A stretch of 47,428 nucleotides of DNA from NCBI RefSeq assembly GCF_000479045.1, contig NZ_KI518181.1, forward strand, positions 1 to 47,428. Reading direction: 5' to 3'. Source of the DNA: Cetobacterium somerae ATCC BAA-474 (GTDB lineage: Bacteria > Fusobacteriota > Fusobacteriia > Fusobacteriales > Fusobacteriaceae). A model generated the notes under the pieces. That model saw nothing but the letters and a program-made list of their open reading frames with translations. It had not been told where the DNA came from and made no database searches. Of the stretch, positions 1 to 8,723 are shown in pieces; positions within the stretch are counted from its first letter, which is position 1, and every line of letters begins with the position of its first letter. Both the position numbers and the translations under genes were made by a program.

Positions 1-272
1 CATATGACACATCTATTGATCAAGTTAAAGAACTATTAACTGATATAGCTAAAAACCATGCTCTAATTCTTAAAGATAAAGATATCTTTGTAAGACTTAG
101 TAAGCATAACTCAAGCTCTTTAGACTTCACAATGAGAGTTTGGACTAAAAAAGAGAACTACTGGGATGTTTTCTTTGATTTACAAGAACTTGTTAAAAAG
201 AGATTCGATCAAGAAGGAATTGAGATTCCATACAACAAACTTGATGTTTATTGTAAAACAACTGGTGAATAA
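1..272 (+). CDS. MscS-family mechanosensitive channel, C-terminal end (partial)
   Basis: The frame is open from the window edge (first full codon at position 3) to a TAA at 270-272, giving 89 residues. The residues resemble the cytoplasmic C-terminal domain of small-conductance mechanosensitive channels: a stretch with FVRLSKHNSSSLDFTMRVW, then WDVFFDLQELVKKRF, then the closing GIEIPYNKLDV, which matches the family's 'F..eGIeiPfPq..v' ending. MscS channels sit in the inner membrane and open under hypo-osmotic stress. The membrane part lies outside the window, so the pore type cannot be judged. A bidirectional terminator follows directly. An unrelated protein is unlikely given the order of these blocks. 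Confidence 0.85.
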   Translation, partial: YDTSIDQVKELLTDIAKNHALILKDKDIFVRLSKHNSSSLDFTMRVWTKKENYWDVFFDLQELVKKRFDQEGIEIPYNKLDVYCKTTGE

Positions 273-284
273 TAATATTTTAAT

Positions 285-317
285 AAAAAAACACAGGATA
301 AAACCTGTGTTTTTTTA
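285..317. terminator. Bidirectional rho-independent terminator
   Basis: A 7-bp stem (ACACAGG at 291-297, CCTGTGT at 304-310) with a 6-nt loop is flanked by A-runs on the left and T-runs on the right. It serves the MscS gene on the plus strand and the TolC-like gene on the minus strand, whose stop codon at 315-317 lies in the T-run. Confidence 0.88.
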
Positions 318-1562
318 TATTAATAGCGATCTATATCTCTCTAAAGAGTTATATAAAGTTAGCCTTATATTTTCATACTTTACTCTTGATGTTGTCAAAA
401 CTTCTTGAGAAATAAGAAAATCCAAAATAGATATCATCCCTTTTTGAAATTTAATTTTATCTCTATTATAATTCTCCTCTGCTTCCTCTAAAGCTTTAAA
501 ATAAACTCGCTCTAATTTTGTTAGCTTTACCATATCTAAATATGCTGATCTCACATTTACTCTAATATCATTTTGGGCTAATCTCTCCTGAGATTTTGAT
601 TTTTCTACACCTATATGTGCAGCTTCATAATTATCATAATCCTTTCCAAACTGAAATATATTCCAATTTACAATTACTCCACCACCCCAAGAGTTCTCAG
701 TTCTGTGGTCTTCAGTGACATACTCCTTTCCTACAAACCCCTTTACATGGGGTAACATCTCAGATCTTGCTAACATCTTCTCAATATCAGCTTCACTTAC
801 ATTTAACTGAGCAAAATTTGCTGCTATCCCTGATGTTAAAGCTTGATTTAAATCACTGTCATAATCTATATTTTTTAATATATTTCCATCTATATAGAAG
901 TTCTCCACATCTATACTCTCAGAGTTTGAAAGATTTAGCTTTTGTTTTAATGTTAAAAGTCCAATCTCTATCTGGTTATGAACCTCTAAAATAGATGCTT
1001 CCATATCTAAAAGTTGATATTCAGCCTTTAAAAGATCAGCCTTTGTTGTTTTTCCAACTTTCTCCTTCTCTTTCTCATATTTTAAAGCCTCATCTAACTG
1101 CTCTTTTGAGATATTATAAGCCTCTAAACTATTTTTAGCTGAAAGTATCCCTGTATATATAGATATCACTTCTAATCTTGTATCTCTTATATTTTTTAAA
1201 AGAGCTAATGCTGCCCTTCTCTCCTCTATTTTAGCTTTTTTTATCTTTGCTGTTATAGCTCCCCCTTGAAATATAGGTTGAGATAGACCAATAAAATTAA
1301 CATATCCACTTTTAGCTGTTTGTATAGGTGTGTTCTCTAAAAATGCACCATCTGTTTTTAAATAACCACCTACATAAAAAAGATTTGGCAGTGCTGTTTT
1401 AAATGCAGAGTTTAACTCCTTTTGAGATATATTCAAACTTTTTGCAGATATACTTACCTCCTCTCCCTGTTTTATAGCTAAATCTATAGCTTTATCTATT
1501 GTTATAACTTTAGCAAAAAGAGAGATTGTCATTGTAAACATCATCAATATTTTTAACTTCAT
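315..1562 (-). CDS. TolC-like outer membrane efflux protein
   Basis: 415 residues, the usual size for the OEP/TolC family. An N-terminal signal peptide (MKLKILMMFTMTISLFAKV) is followed by two repeats of long alpha-helical coiled-coil segments typical of trimeric outer-membrane channels, for example GKTTKADLLKAEYQLLDME in the first half and GMISILDFLISQEVLTTSR in the second, at equivalent places before the next helix. It would form the outer-membrane exit duct of an export complex. It is the last gene of a minus-strand set with an HlyD adaptor, an ABC ATPase and an ABC-2 permease, so it most likely serves that pump. The start ATG is 16 bases after the permease stop, with a GGAGGAAAAGC ribosome site. 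The gene ends in the bidirectional terminator at 285-317. Confidence 0.9.
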   Translation of the reverse strand: MKLKILMMFTMTISLFAKVITIDKAIDLAIKQGEEVSISAKSLNISQKELNSAFKTALPNLFYVGGYLKTDGAFLENTPIQTAKSGYVNFIGLSQPIFQGGAITAKIKKAKIEERRAALALLKNIRDTRLEVISIYTGILSAKNSLEAYNISKEQLDEALKYEKEKEKVGKTTKADLLKAEYQLLDMEASILEVHNQIEIGLLTLKQKLNLSNSESIDVENFYIDGNILKNIDYDSDLNQALTSGIAANFAQLNVSEADIEKMLARSEMLPHVKGFVGKEYVTEDHRTENSWGGGVIVNWNIFQFGKDYDNYEAAHIGVEKSKSQERLAQNDIRVNVRSAYLDMVKLTKLERVYFKALEEAEENYNRDKIKFQKGMISILDFLISQEVLTTSRVKYENIRLTLYNSLERYRSLLI

Positions 1563-1578
1563 TATGCTTTTCCTCCCA

Positions 1579-2703
1579 TTAATCTAGTGTCTTTTTAAAC
1601 TTCTTTATTGAGACTATAATTATTACAATAATCAAACCCATAAGAGCTGCTATTGGTTGAAGAAGTTCTTTAAACCCAACACCTTTTAAAATTATCCCTC
1701 TCAATATCTCATTAAAATATGTTAATGGAATAAAGCAACTTATAAAATATATTATTTTTGGCATAGCTTCCCTTGGAAACACAAAACCTGATAATATAAC
1801 GCTTGGTAAAAGATAAGCTAGTGAAAGATGCATAGCCTCAAGCTGGGTATTTGATACTGTTGAGATAAAAATACCTATTGCTAAAGATGATGTTAAAAAT
1901 ATTGTTCCTAAAGTTATAAGTAGCGTTAAACTTCCCTTTATATCCACGCCAAATATTATTTTTCCAAGAATTAAAGTCATATCTAGTTCAAAAAAAGCTA
2001 TAAAAACATATGGAATTATCTTTCCAATTACAAGTTCTAAAGGAGTTATTGGAGTCATAATAAGTTGCTCCATAGTTCCCTTTTCCTTCTCTCTAACAAT
2101 GGAAAAGGCAGTGAGCATTATTGTTATATTTTGTAAAATCAACCCTATTATTCCTGGAATATTAAACTTACTACTCTCTAAAGTTGGATTATATAGTAAT
2201 AGATTAAATGGCTTTATGCCTTGTCCTTTCTCCTTTGGTTTTATCACATTCTTTTGTAGCTCTTGAGAGTGATGATTTACAATAAGAGCTGAATATGATG
2301 ACGCAGTTTTAGCAATATATGGATCTGAACCATCTATTAAAAACTGCACATCTGTAGGCTCTCCTCTTCGTAACCTAGTTGTAAAATAGTCTGGGATAAT
2401 AACACCTATTTTTGTTCTTCCATAATCTAAACTTTTTTCAACTGCATCTGGAGTATCAACATACTCATAAACTTTCAAATACGTTGAGTTATTTAAACTA
2501 CTAATAAGCTCTCTACTTTCAATACTTTTACTTCCATCATAAACTGATAGTTTTAAATTATCCACATCTGAGCTAACTGCAAATCCAAATAGTAATAGTA
2601 AAAAAATGGGAAGTATTAAGGCTATTACAAGACTAGCTCTATCTCTTTTAATATGTATTATCTCTTTTTTGGCAATAGTTAGAGTCCTATTTACATTAAT
2701 CAT
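1579..2703 (-). CDS. ABC-2 type transporter permease (YbhS/YhhJ-like)
   Basis: 374 residues. One N-terminal membrane segment (about residues 23-45, LVIALILPIFLLLLFGFAV) is followed by a large extracytoplasmic domain (about 45-180), then five further membrane segments. The intracellular motif REKEKGTMEQLIMTPI after the second segment is the hallmark of ABC-2 drug/polyketide exporters (DrrB, YbhS, YhhJ). It should form a dimer powered by the ATPase encoded immediately upstream; the two genes overlap by 4 bases (2700-2703), which indicates translational coupling. The ATG has a strong GGAGGGG ribosome site inside the ATPase gene. The substrate cannot be told from sequence; drugs, bile salts or lipids are all possible for this family. 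Confidence 0.9.
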   Translation of the reverse strand: MINVNRTLTIAKKEIIHIKRDRASLVIALILPIFLLLLFGFAVSSDVDNLKLSVYDGSKSIESRELISSLNNSTYLKVYEYVDTPDAVEKSLDYGRTKIGVIIPDYFTTRLRRGEPTDVQFLIDGSDPYIAKTASSYSALIVNHHSQELQKNVIKPKEKGQGIKPFNLLLYNPTLESSKFNIPGIIGLILQNITIMLTAFSIVREKEKGTMEQLIMTPITPLELVIGKIIPYVFIAFFELDMTLILGKIIFGVDIKGSLTLLITLGTIFLTSSLAIGIFISTVSNTQLEAMHLSLAYLLPSVILSGFVFPREAMPKIIYFISCFIPLTYFNEILRGIILKGVGFKELLQPIAALMGLIIVIIIVSIKKFKKTLD

Positions 2704-3521
2704 AGTTTCCCCTCCTTTTTCCCACTATCTTTTTTCAATTGATCAAAGGATGAGATAACCTCTTTGTGTGAAAGCTCTTTTACATATATTATAAATACAT
2801 CTTCAAGATTATCTGTATTATATTTTTTATATAAGTTTGCAGGAGTATCTATTGTAACTAGTTTTCCCTCAAAAATAAAACCGATTATATCACAAACAGA
2901 AGCCTCATCCATATAGTGAGTTGTTGCTAAAACTGTTATATCTCCATCTTTTATCAAATCTTTTATAGTTGTCCAAAACTCCCTTCTTGCCACAGGGTCA
3001 ACTCCAGCTGTTGGTTCATCTAATATAAGTAACTCAGGTTTATGAATTATTGCACACCCTAGTGCTAATCTTTGCTTCCAACCACCAGAAAGATTTTTAG
3101 ATAAAACTTTTCTTTTTTCATTTAAATTTAACATAACTATAATCTCTTCTATTCTATCCTTTAAACGCTCCTTTGGAATAGAGTATATCTCCCCATAAAA
3201 AGTTAGATTCTCCTCTATTGTTAAATCCTCATAAAGACTAAACTTTTGAGACATATACCCAATTTTAGATTTTATCTTTTCTGGATTGCTTTTTAAATCA
3301 TATCCCAGTACTTTTCCCTCTCCAGAAGTTGGAGTTAAAACACCACATATCATTCTAATAGTTGTTGATTTTCCACTACCATTTGGTCCTAAAAAACCAA
3401 ATATAACTCCCTTAGGTATTGAAAATGAAAGATTATCAACAGCTACATATTTATCAAACTTCTTAGTTAACCCCTTTATCTCTATAGAGTATTCATCTTT
3501 ATTTACCTCTTCCTTATTCAT
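2700..3521 (-). CDS. ABC transporter ATP-binding protein (drug-export type)
   Basis: 273 residues with one complete nucleotide-binding domain: Walker A GPNGSGKS at 45-52, Q-loop near 92, signature LSGGWKQR at 144-151, Walker B LLILDE at 164-169 and a switch histidine in ATTHYMDEA. This is the CcmA/YbhF-type family that pairs with ABC-2 permeases. E. coli YbhF has two such domains in one chain; here there is one, so the protein should act as a homodimer. The gene overlaps the adaptor gene by 4 bases at its start and the permease by 4 bases at its end, so adaptor, ATPase and permease are tightly coupled. The ribosome site before this ATG (TTAGGACT) is weak, consistent with coupling. Confidence 0.92.
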   Translation of the reverse strand: MNKEEVNKDEYSIEIKGLTKKFDKYVAVDNLSFSIPKGVIFGFLGPNGSGKSTTIRMICGVLTPTSGEGKVLGYDLKSNPEKIKSKIGYMSQKFSLYEDLTIEENLTFYGEIYSIPKERLKDRIEEIIVMLNLNEKRKVLSKNLSGGWKQRLALGCAIIHKPELLILDEPTAGVDPVARREFWTTIKDLIKDGDITVLATTHYMDEASVCDIIGFIFEGKLVTIDTPANLYKKYNTDNLEDVFIIYVKELSHKEVISSFDQLKKDSGKKEGKL

Positions 3522-4648
3522 AGTCCTAAGTCCACCCCCACAAGCATTCCACTTTTTAATCCACCATCATTATTTAAAACTTTTACTTTTATCTCATAAA
3601 CTAATTTCATTCTATCTTTTTTAGTAACTATATTCATTGGTGTAAACTCTGAATCTGAAGCTATATAAACTATCTCTCCCTCATAGTCTTTATCTATAAA
3701 ATCACTTTTAACTGTAACTTTTTGATTTAACTTTATTAAAGGTAGAATTTTCTCAGGAACATATATCTTTGTCCAAAGATTATTCATATCTAACATTGTC
3801 ACAACTGCAATTCCTGGATTAACAACCTCTCCAATTTTTAAATTTACACTTTCAACTAATCCGTCAATTGGTGATACAAGTTTATTTTTATCTGCATATA
3901 CCTTAGCTAACTCCAATCCTTTTTCAGATGATTGAATTTTAAGTTTATCTGATTCAACATCTCTTTTAGAAAAACCATTTACCATATATCTTAAATTTTC
4001 ATCTGCTGCCTTTTTCTGTGCTTCATACCCCAATAGAGCCTCTTTTCCATTTTCTAAACTATTTTGAGCTGTAATAAATTGGTTTTGAGCATTTTCATAG
4101 TTTAATCTAGCTACATCTAGGTTATACTGACTTTCAAATTTTTTATTAAAAAGATCTTTTGTGTCACTATATATCTTCTTTTTATTTTCTAAATTTGAAA
4201 CTGCAAATTTAAAACTACTTGTTAAAGTAACTAAGTTTTTTCTTCCTTGATCTACTTGAGTTTCTAACTGCTTAACAACCTCTCTTTGAGCAGCTATCTG
4301 CTCCTCTCTTGTTCCATCTAAAGTTTTTTGTAATTGATTTTCTGAAGACTTTAAGTTTATCTCACTATTCTCTACCTTTAATCTGTTCTCTTTATCATCT
4401 ATTGCCACAAGTTCCTGTCCCTTTTTTACCACATATCCATCATCAACATACAGAACCTCTATCTTTCCAGGAATTTCAGAAGAAACGTTTATCTTATCCA
4501 TCTCTAAAACACCATAATATATCTTATCCTCTCTCTTAGCAACTATATAATCAACTATAAAATATAATAAAATAGCAATAAGAACACCTATACCTACATA
4601 CTTCACATCAACTGTTTTAAATTTTTCCATTACTTTTTCCTTTTCCAC
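3518..4648 (-). CDS. HlyD-family membrane fusion (adaptor) protein
   Basis: About 376 residues. A short cytoplasmic N-terminus and one membrane helix (YVGIGVLIAILLYFIVDYIV) precede a lipoyl/barrel domain (SSEIPGKIEVLYVDDGYVVKKG), a long coiled coil (about residues 80-245) and the returning lipoyl half (LVSPIDGLVESVNLKIGEVV). This is the standard layout of adaptors that bridge an inner-membrane pump and a TolC channel. It is the first gene of the four-gene export operon. The GTG at 4648 is chosen over the GTG nine bases upstream because GAGGTG at 4655-4660 lies six bases before it; an ATG at 4630 is a weaker third option. Nothing in the operon points to a particular substrate. Confidence 0.9.
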   Translation of the reverse strand: MEKEKVMEKFKTVDVKYVGIGVLIAILLYFIVDYIVAKREDKIYYGVLEMDKINVSSEIPGKIEVLYVDDGYVVKKGQELVAIDDKENRLKVENSEINLKSSENQLQKTLDGTREEQIAAQREVVKQLETQVDQGRKNLVTLTSSFKFAVSNLENKKKIYSDTKDLFNKKFESQYNLDVARLNYENAQNQFITAQNSLENGKEALLGYEAQKKAADENLRYMVNGFSKRDVESDKLKIQSSEKGLELAKVYADKNKLVSPIDGLVESVNLKIGEVVNPGIAVVTMLDMNNLWTKIYVPEKILPLIKLNQKVTVKSDFIDKDYEGEIVYIASDSEFTPMNIVTKKDRMKLVYEIKVKVLNNDGGLKSGMLVGVDLGL

Positions 4649-4717
4649 TGCTCTCACCTCATGTTTTTTTATTCTAGAACTAATACTTTATTTACTTGGC
4701 TTTTCTTTTACTCTCAT

Positions 4718-4750
4718 TTACTACTTGCCGTTCTTTTTTCCTGTTTTTAT
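4718..4750 (-). promoter_or_regulatory. Shared upstream motif, copy 1
   Basis: Upstream of the adaptor gene the plus strand carries TTACTACT (4718-4725), four bases, then GTTCTTTTTTCCTGTTTTT (4730-4748). Nearly the same pair of blocks occurs at 8724-8760 upstream of the coiled-coil gene, in the same orientation. No good -10/-35 pair was seen here, so the motif could itself be a promoter of an alternative sigma factor or a regulator site. Confidence 0.45.
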
Positions 4751-4851
4751 AACAAAATAGTTATTTGACTTTAATATTTCCTCTGGGAAAAAATGAAAGA
4801 GTTATTGTTCACCGTATTTACTAAATAATAACTACAGATTGGAGGAATAAA

Positions 4852-6039
4852 GTGAAAAAGAAATGGATTATGTATCTCACAGTTTCAACTATTTTAATAC
4901 TAGTGTTTCTATACTTTTACTTTAGAAGCACTAAAATAGATGCTGTAAAAGCAAAAAAACAAGATTATACTGAAAAAATACTTGTTACTGGAACTATACA
5001 AGCTAAAAACTTCTCCGTTCTTACCTCTGGTATCAATGGAGTTATTGAAAAAATATATATCCGTGAAGGACAACCAGTAACAAAAGGAAGTATTATAGCT
5101 AAACTTAATACTCAAGAGATTGAAGCTGATATAGCTAAAGCCAAGGCACTTTATGAAAAATCTAAGTATGATTTAGAAGTAGTTAGTAGTGTATCTTTAG
5201 AAAATGCAAAGGCTCAATTAAAGTCAGCTCAAATTAACTATGATATTAGTAAACGTGAGTTTTTAGACCATGAAAAACTTTATCAAAAGAAATATATAAG
5301 TCGATTGGAGTTTGATTCAAAAAAACAGGAGTTTATTAACTCTGAAAAAACCCTAAAAGATGCTCAAATTAATTTTAATACCTTTCAAAATGAGGGTGCT
5401 TCTTATAAAAGTGCACTAGAAAATACAAATTCAGCTGAAAGTAACTTAAAATCTTTAGAAAATAACCTTTCAAAATACTATATATCTGCTCCTTATGATG
5501 GTTTTATAACTGTTAGAAATGTTGAAGTTGGTCAAACTGTTGCTCCATATACAAGTATGTTTCAAATTTCATCTAATGATGAAAAAGTTGTTAGTATAAA
5601 CTTAGATGAAAAATATATAAATAAAGTTACCCTTGGTTCACCTATTAAAATATATCCCTATGCTGATACAACTAAATTTTCCTCTGGAAACATCTACTAT
5701 ATAGGTATTAATGTAGATGAAACAAATGGCACTCTTGAAATTAGAGGGGATATTGATAAAACTCTACCTGAATTTCTTTTTAATAGTACCGTTAATACAA
5801 TAATTCAAGGGGAAAGCTTTAAAGATGCCGTTCTTTTACAAGGGGTATACACTATACAGAAAAAAAATAAAACCTATGTATATCTATTAAAAAATGGTAA
5901 ATCTAAACTAGTTGAAGTTCAAGGAGTTCCTGTAATTGATGGATTTATTGTTATAAGTGGTTTAGAAAATGATGATATTGTTTTATCACCTAAAAATATA
6001 ACTGAAAATATTCGAGTAACTCCAATTTTTGAATCTTAA
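4852..6039 (+). CDS. MacA-like efflux adaptor (HlyD/RND-type periplasmic subunit)
   Basis: 395 residues starting at GTG with GGAGGA seven bases upstream. One N-terminal membrane anchor (IMYLTVSTILILVFLYFYF) is followed by a lipoyl half (GINGVIEKIYIREGQPV), a coiled coil with repeated AKAQLKSAQINYDIS-type heptads (about 95-205), the second lipoyl half (YYISAPYDGFITVRNVEVGQ) and beta-barrel/membrane-proximal domains to the end. This fits MacA-type adaptors that work with MacB/FtsX-like permeases. It opens a three-gene plus-strand operon with such a permease and a LolD-type ATPase, and no outer-membrane partner is encoded on this strand. The divergent operon's TolC-like protein could be shared, which is an inference. 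Confidence 0.88.
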   Translation: MKKKWIMYLTVSTILILVFLYFYFRSTKIDAVKAKKQDYTEKILVTGTIQAKNFSVLTSGINGVIEKIYIREGQPVTKGSIIAKLNTQEIEADIAKAKALYEKSKYDLEVVSSVSLENAKAQLKSAQINYDISKREFLDHEKLYQKKYISRLEFDSKKQEFINSEKTLKDAQINFNTFQNEGASYKSALENTNSAESNLKSLENNLSKYYISAPYDGFITVRNVEVGQTVAPYTSMFQISSNDEKVVSINLDEKYINKVTLGSPIKIYPYADTTKFSSGNIYYIGINVDETNGTLEIRGDIDKTLPEFLFNSTVNTIIQGESFKDAVLLQGVYTIQKKNKTYVYLLKNGKSKLVEVQGVPVIDGFIVISGLENDDIVLSPKNITENIRVTPIFES

Positions 6040-6068
6040 ATAAATATAAACTTAAGGAGTGATGAAAA

Positions 6069-7265
6069 GTGAGATATGAATTTAGAGTTAGTATAAATTT
6101 TATGACTCACAATAAAGGGCAATCTCTTTTTATAATCTCCGCTATTGCCCTTGGAGTTGCCATACAGATTTTTATAGCTTCTCTTATAACCTCTTTACAG
6201 GCTAGTCTTATACAAAGAATTCTTGGAGATTCTCCACATATCTATATTGATGATGGAAATATGAGAGATAAACTTCTCCTTATAGAGGATAGCCCAATTG
6301 TTTATGGGAACTTTCCAACGACTAAAAATAAGATTGAAGAGTTTCAAGGGATTATTGATTACCTTAGTACTTTTGAAAAGATTAAAGTTATTGTTCCAAC
6401 TATTGAGGGAAATGCTCTTTACACTAGAGATGGAAAAACTACCTCACTTATGATAAAGGGAATGGATTTAAACTCTGGAGATAGACTTTATAATATAATC
6501 GGAAGGGTTACATCTGGTTCACCAGTAATTGACTCTGACAATATTTTAATTGGAACTCGTTTAGCTAAAAACTATGAACTTCAAGCTGGGGATGTTATGC
6601 AACTTACTCTTCCCAATGGAAAGTTAGAAACCGTTCGAATCTCTGGAATCTTTGATTTGGAAAATGTAGGCTCAAATACCTCTCTTGTTATAATGGACTT
6701 TAATAAAGCTCAAAGGATTTTTAATAAAAAAGGAAATGTTACAAATATAAATATTCAAATAGATGATGTTTTTGATGCTCCCAATCTAGGAGAGATTATC
6801 CAAAAGCAGTATCCAAACCTTGAAGTTGTCCCTTGGACTAGAGATGCTGACAATATTTTAAAAGCTTTAAAAGCTCAAAGTAGTACAAGTTTTATAATTC
6901 AAGTTGTTGTTACACTTGCTACATCTATGAGTATTGCTAGTGTACTTTTAGTCACTGTTTTACAAAAGATGAAAGAGATTGGTATTCTTAAAGCCATGGG
7001 AGCTTTAGACCGCTCAACTGGTTATCTCTTTATTATTCAAGGAGCTTTAATCGGTTTTTTAGGTTCTATTTTAGGTCTCTTTTTTGGTTTAGGTGTAATA
7101 GAGTTCTATGTTAATTTAGCACAGCCTAACTTCAATATTATTGTCCAACCTGAAAAACTTGTGCTAATAATATTTATTTCAACGCTCTCTGGTATAATCT
7201 CAGGTATTATTCCAGCACGAAAATGTATGAAACTTAGTCCTATAGAGGTGATTAAAGATGAATAG
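6069..7265 (+). CDS. ABC transporter permease, FtsX/MacB/LolE type
   Basis: 398 residues. An N-terminal membrane segment (QSLFIISAIALGVAIQIFIA) is followed by a large extracytoplasmic MacB-type core (about 45-265) and three C-terminal membrane segments, with the conserved GILKAMGA turn after the second and PARKCMKLSPIEVIKDE at the end; the latter matches the 'P.r.a..l.PieaLr.e' ending of FtsX-domain permeases. Unlike MacB, no ATPase domain is fused; the ATPase is the next gene, overlapping by 8 bases. The start is GTG at 6069 with AAGGAG about ten bases upstream; an ATG at 6062 is out of frame. It is probably a macrolide, peptide or lipoprotein mechanotransmission pump. Confidence 0.88.
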   Translation: MRYEFRVSINFMTHNKGQSLFIISAIALGVAIQIFIASLITSLQASLIQRILGDSPHIYIDDGNMRDKLLLIEDSPIVYGNFPTTKNKIEEFQGIIDYLSTFEKIKVIVPTIEGNALYTRDGKTTSLMIKGMDLNSGDRLYNIIGRVTSGSPVIDSDNILIGTRLAKNYELQAGDVMQLTLPNGKLETVRISGIFDLENVGSNTSLVIMDFNKAQRIFNKKGNVTNINIQIDDVFDAPNLGEIIQKQYPNLEVVPWTRDADNILKALKAQSSTSFIIQVVVTLATSMSIASVLLVTVLQKMKEIGILKAMGALDRSTGYLFIIQGALIGFLGSILGLFFGLGVIEFYVNLAQPNFNIIVQPEKLVLIIFISTLSGIISGIIPARKCMKLSPIEVIKDE

Positions 7266-7950
7266 AGAGGTTTTACAACTTATAAACATCGATAAATCTT
7301 ATGGTGAAAAAATAGTTACTAAAGTTCTTAATAATATAAATTTAACATTTTATGAAGGTGAGTTTACTGCAATAATAGGTCAAAGTGGTAGTGGAAAAAG
7401 TACTCTATTAAATATAATAGGGTCTCTTGATAAACCCACTTCTGGAGATATACTTTTTAGAGGAGATAATATCTCACACTTTACTAATAATGAAATGGCT
7501 AACTTTAGAAATAGATCTATTGGTTTTATATTTCAGTTTCACTTTCTACTTCCTGAATTTACTGTTTTAGAAAATGTTTTAATGCCCACTTGGGTAAAAT
7601 ATGGTTATGACACTGAAAAGGATAAAGAGAGAGCCCTTGAACTTCTTGAATATGTTGGACTAAAAGATTTTATAAATAGAAACTCTAGTAATCTCTCTGG
7701 GGGTCAGCAGCAAAGGGTGGCTATTGCCCGTGCTCTTATGAATAACTCTGATATTATTTTAGCAGATGAACCCACAGGAAATCTAGATTCTGAAAGTAGT
7801 AAACAGATTTATAAACTTCTTAGAGAAATAAATCTTAAATTTAAAACAACTTTTATTATTGTAACTCATGACTCACGTATTTCTGATATGTGTGATCGTG
7901 TTATAGAGATTATGGATGGTAGAATTATTAGAGATGAAAATAAAAAGTAA
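7258..7950 (+). CDS. ABC transporter ATP-binding protein, LolD/MacB type
   Basis: 230 residues, the typical LolD length. It has Walker A GQSGSGKS, Q-loop FIFQFHFLLPEFT, signature LSGGQQQR, Walker B DIILADEPTGNLD and switch histidine VTHDSRI. The 'ADEPTGNLDS' form is characteristic of the LolD/FtsE/MacB group. It overlaps the permease gene by 8 bases and ends the operon at the terminator 7953-7985. Together with the preceding two genes it makes a MacAB-like pump split over three chains. Confidence 0.92.
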   Translation: MNREVLQLINIDKSYGEKIVTKVLNNINLTFYEGEFTAIIGQSGSGKSTLLNIIGSLDKPTSGDILFRGDNISHFTNNEMANFRNRSIGFIFQFHFLLPEFTVLENVLMPTWVKYGYDTEKDKERALELLEYVGLKDFINRNSSNLSGGQQQRVAIARALMNNSDIILADEPTGNLDSESSKQIYKLLREINLKFKTTFIIVTHDSRISDMCDRVIEIMDGRIIRDENKK

Positions 7951-7952
7951 AT

Positions 7953-7985
7953 AAAAAATGGTAAAATTTTCTTTTACCATTTTTT
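7953..7985. terminator. Bidirectional rho-independent terminator
   Basis: A perfect 14-bp stem (7953-7966 with 7972-7985) around a 5-nt loop, with A-run and T-run ends, lies between the convergent LolD-type gene and the coiled-coil gene. Confidence 0.9.
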
Positions 7986-7994
7986 TATTTTCTA

Positions 7995-8690
7995 TTATTT
8001 TACAAGATACTTTTTCTCATAATCATCATATATATCTTTTAAAGTTTTTATCTCCTCTTGAGAGTAACCAGATTCTACTAATCTGTCAAGAATATCATGG
8101 TTTAACTCATCCATATAACAGATTGTTTTTTCGTTTAATATATTTATAACCTTTCTATACTTTGAGTAAATTTTTGTAATTTTCTCACCTTTTAATAGAT
8201 TAGTTTTTAATTCCCAATTCATAATCCCATTTAGAAAGTTTTTATATCTTTTTAAAATCTCACTTCTTAACTTCTCATCTTCAACTAAACTTTCTATTAT
8301 ATAGTCATTTAAGCACTGAACATAAAGCACTCCATTTAGCTTTAAATTATTTACTGATTCTGAAAATCTAATTTCAGATAAAAATTTTTCTATTTTAATA
8401 AGGTAGTGATTTTCTACACAGTCTATAGATAGTATTTTATTTATTTTTTCCAACTCTTTTTTCAGAGCTATGTTCTCCTCATGATACTTCTTTAGTTCAT
8501 CTCCCATTTTTTCCCAATCATAAACTTTTTTACCAGCTTTTTCCTTAGAGATAAACAAATCATTTTTACATTTTAAAAAACCATCTTTTTTTACAATCTC
8601 TAAAGATAACCTTTTTATCTCTTTCTCCATAATCTTTTGATCTTTTTCAGCTTCAACAACCTTTTTGCTTTTAAATAATGAACTAATCAT
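7995..8690 (-). CDS. Unrecognised coiled-coil protein
   Basis: About 231 residues; I do not recognise the family. The N-terminal half is highly charged and helical (KDQKIMEKEIKRLSLEIVKK, then YHEENIALKKELEKINKIL), as in a coiled coil. The C-terminal half is an acidic/basic helical domain ending in SGYSQEEIKTLKDIYDDYEK. There is no signal peptide or membrane segment, so it is probably cytoplasmic. The ATG at 8690 is chosen over one at 8708 because GGGAGGGGGAG lies directly before it. It is a single-gene unit ending at a bidirectional terminator, and its upstream region carries the same motif as the efflux operon at 4718-4750, so the two may be co-regulated. A role in envelope stress is possible but not shown. 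Confidence 0.75.
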   Translation of the reverse strand: MISSLFKSKKVVEAEKDQKIMEKEIKRLSLEIVKKDGFLKCKNDLFISKEKAGKKVYDWEKMGDELKKYHEENIALKKELEKINKILSIDCVENHYLIKIEKFLSEIRFSESVNNLKLNGVLYVQCLNDYIIESLVEDEKLRSEILKRYKNFLNGIMNWELKTNLLKGEKITKIYSKYRKVINILNEKTICYMDELNHDILDRLVESGYSQEEIKTLKDIYDDYEKKYLVK

Positions 8691-8723
8691 AGTATCTCCC
8701 CCTCCCATTTAAATTCTTAATAG

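Noticed and set aside
4763-4790. TTGACT as a -35 for the MacA-like operon
   Set aside because: No -10-like hexamer lies at 16-18 bases; the actual promoter of this operon could not be placed.
7958-8149. Small plus-strand frame after the LolD-type gene
   Set aside because: It starts in a terminator stem and is antisense to the coiled-coil gene, with no ribosome site.
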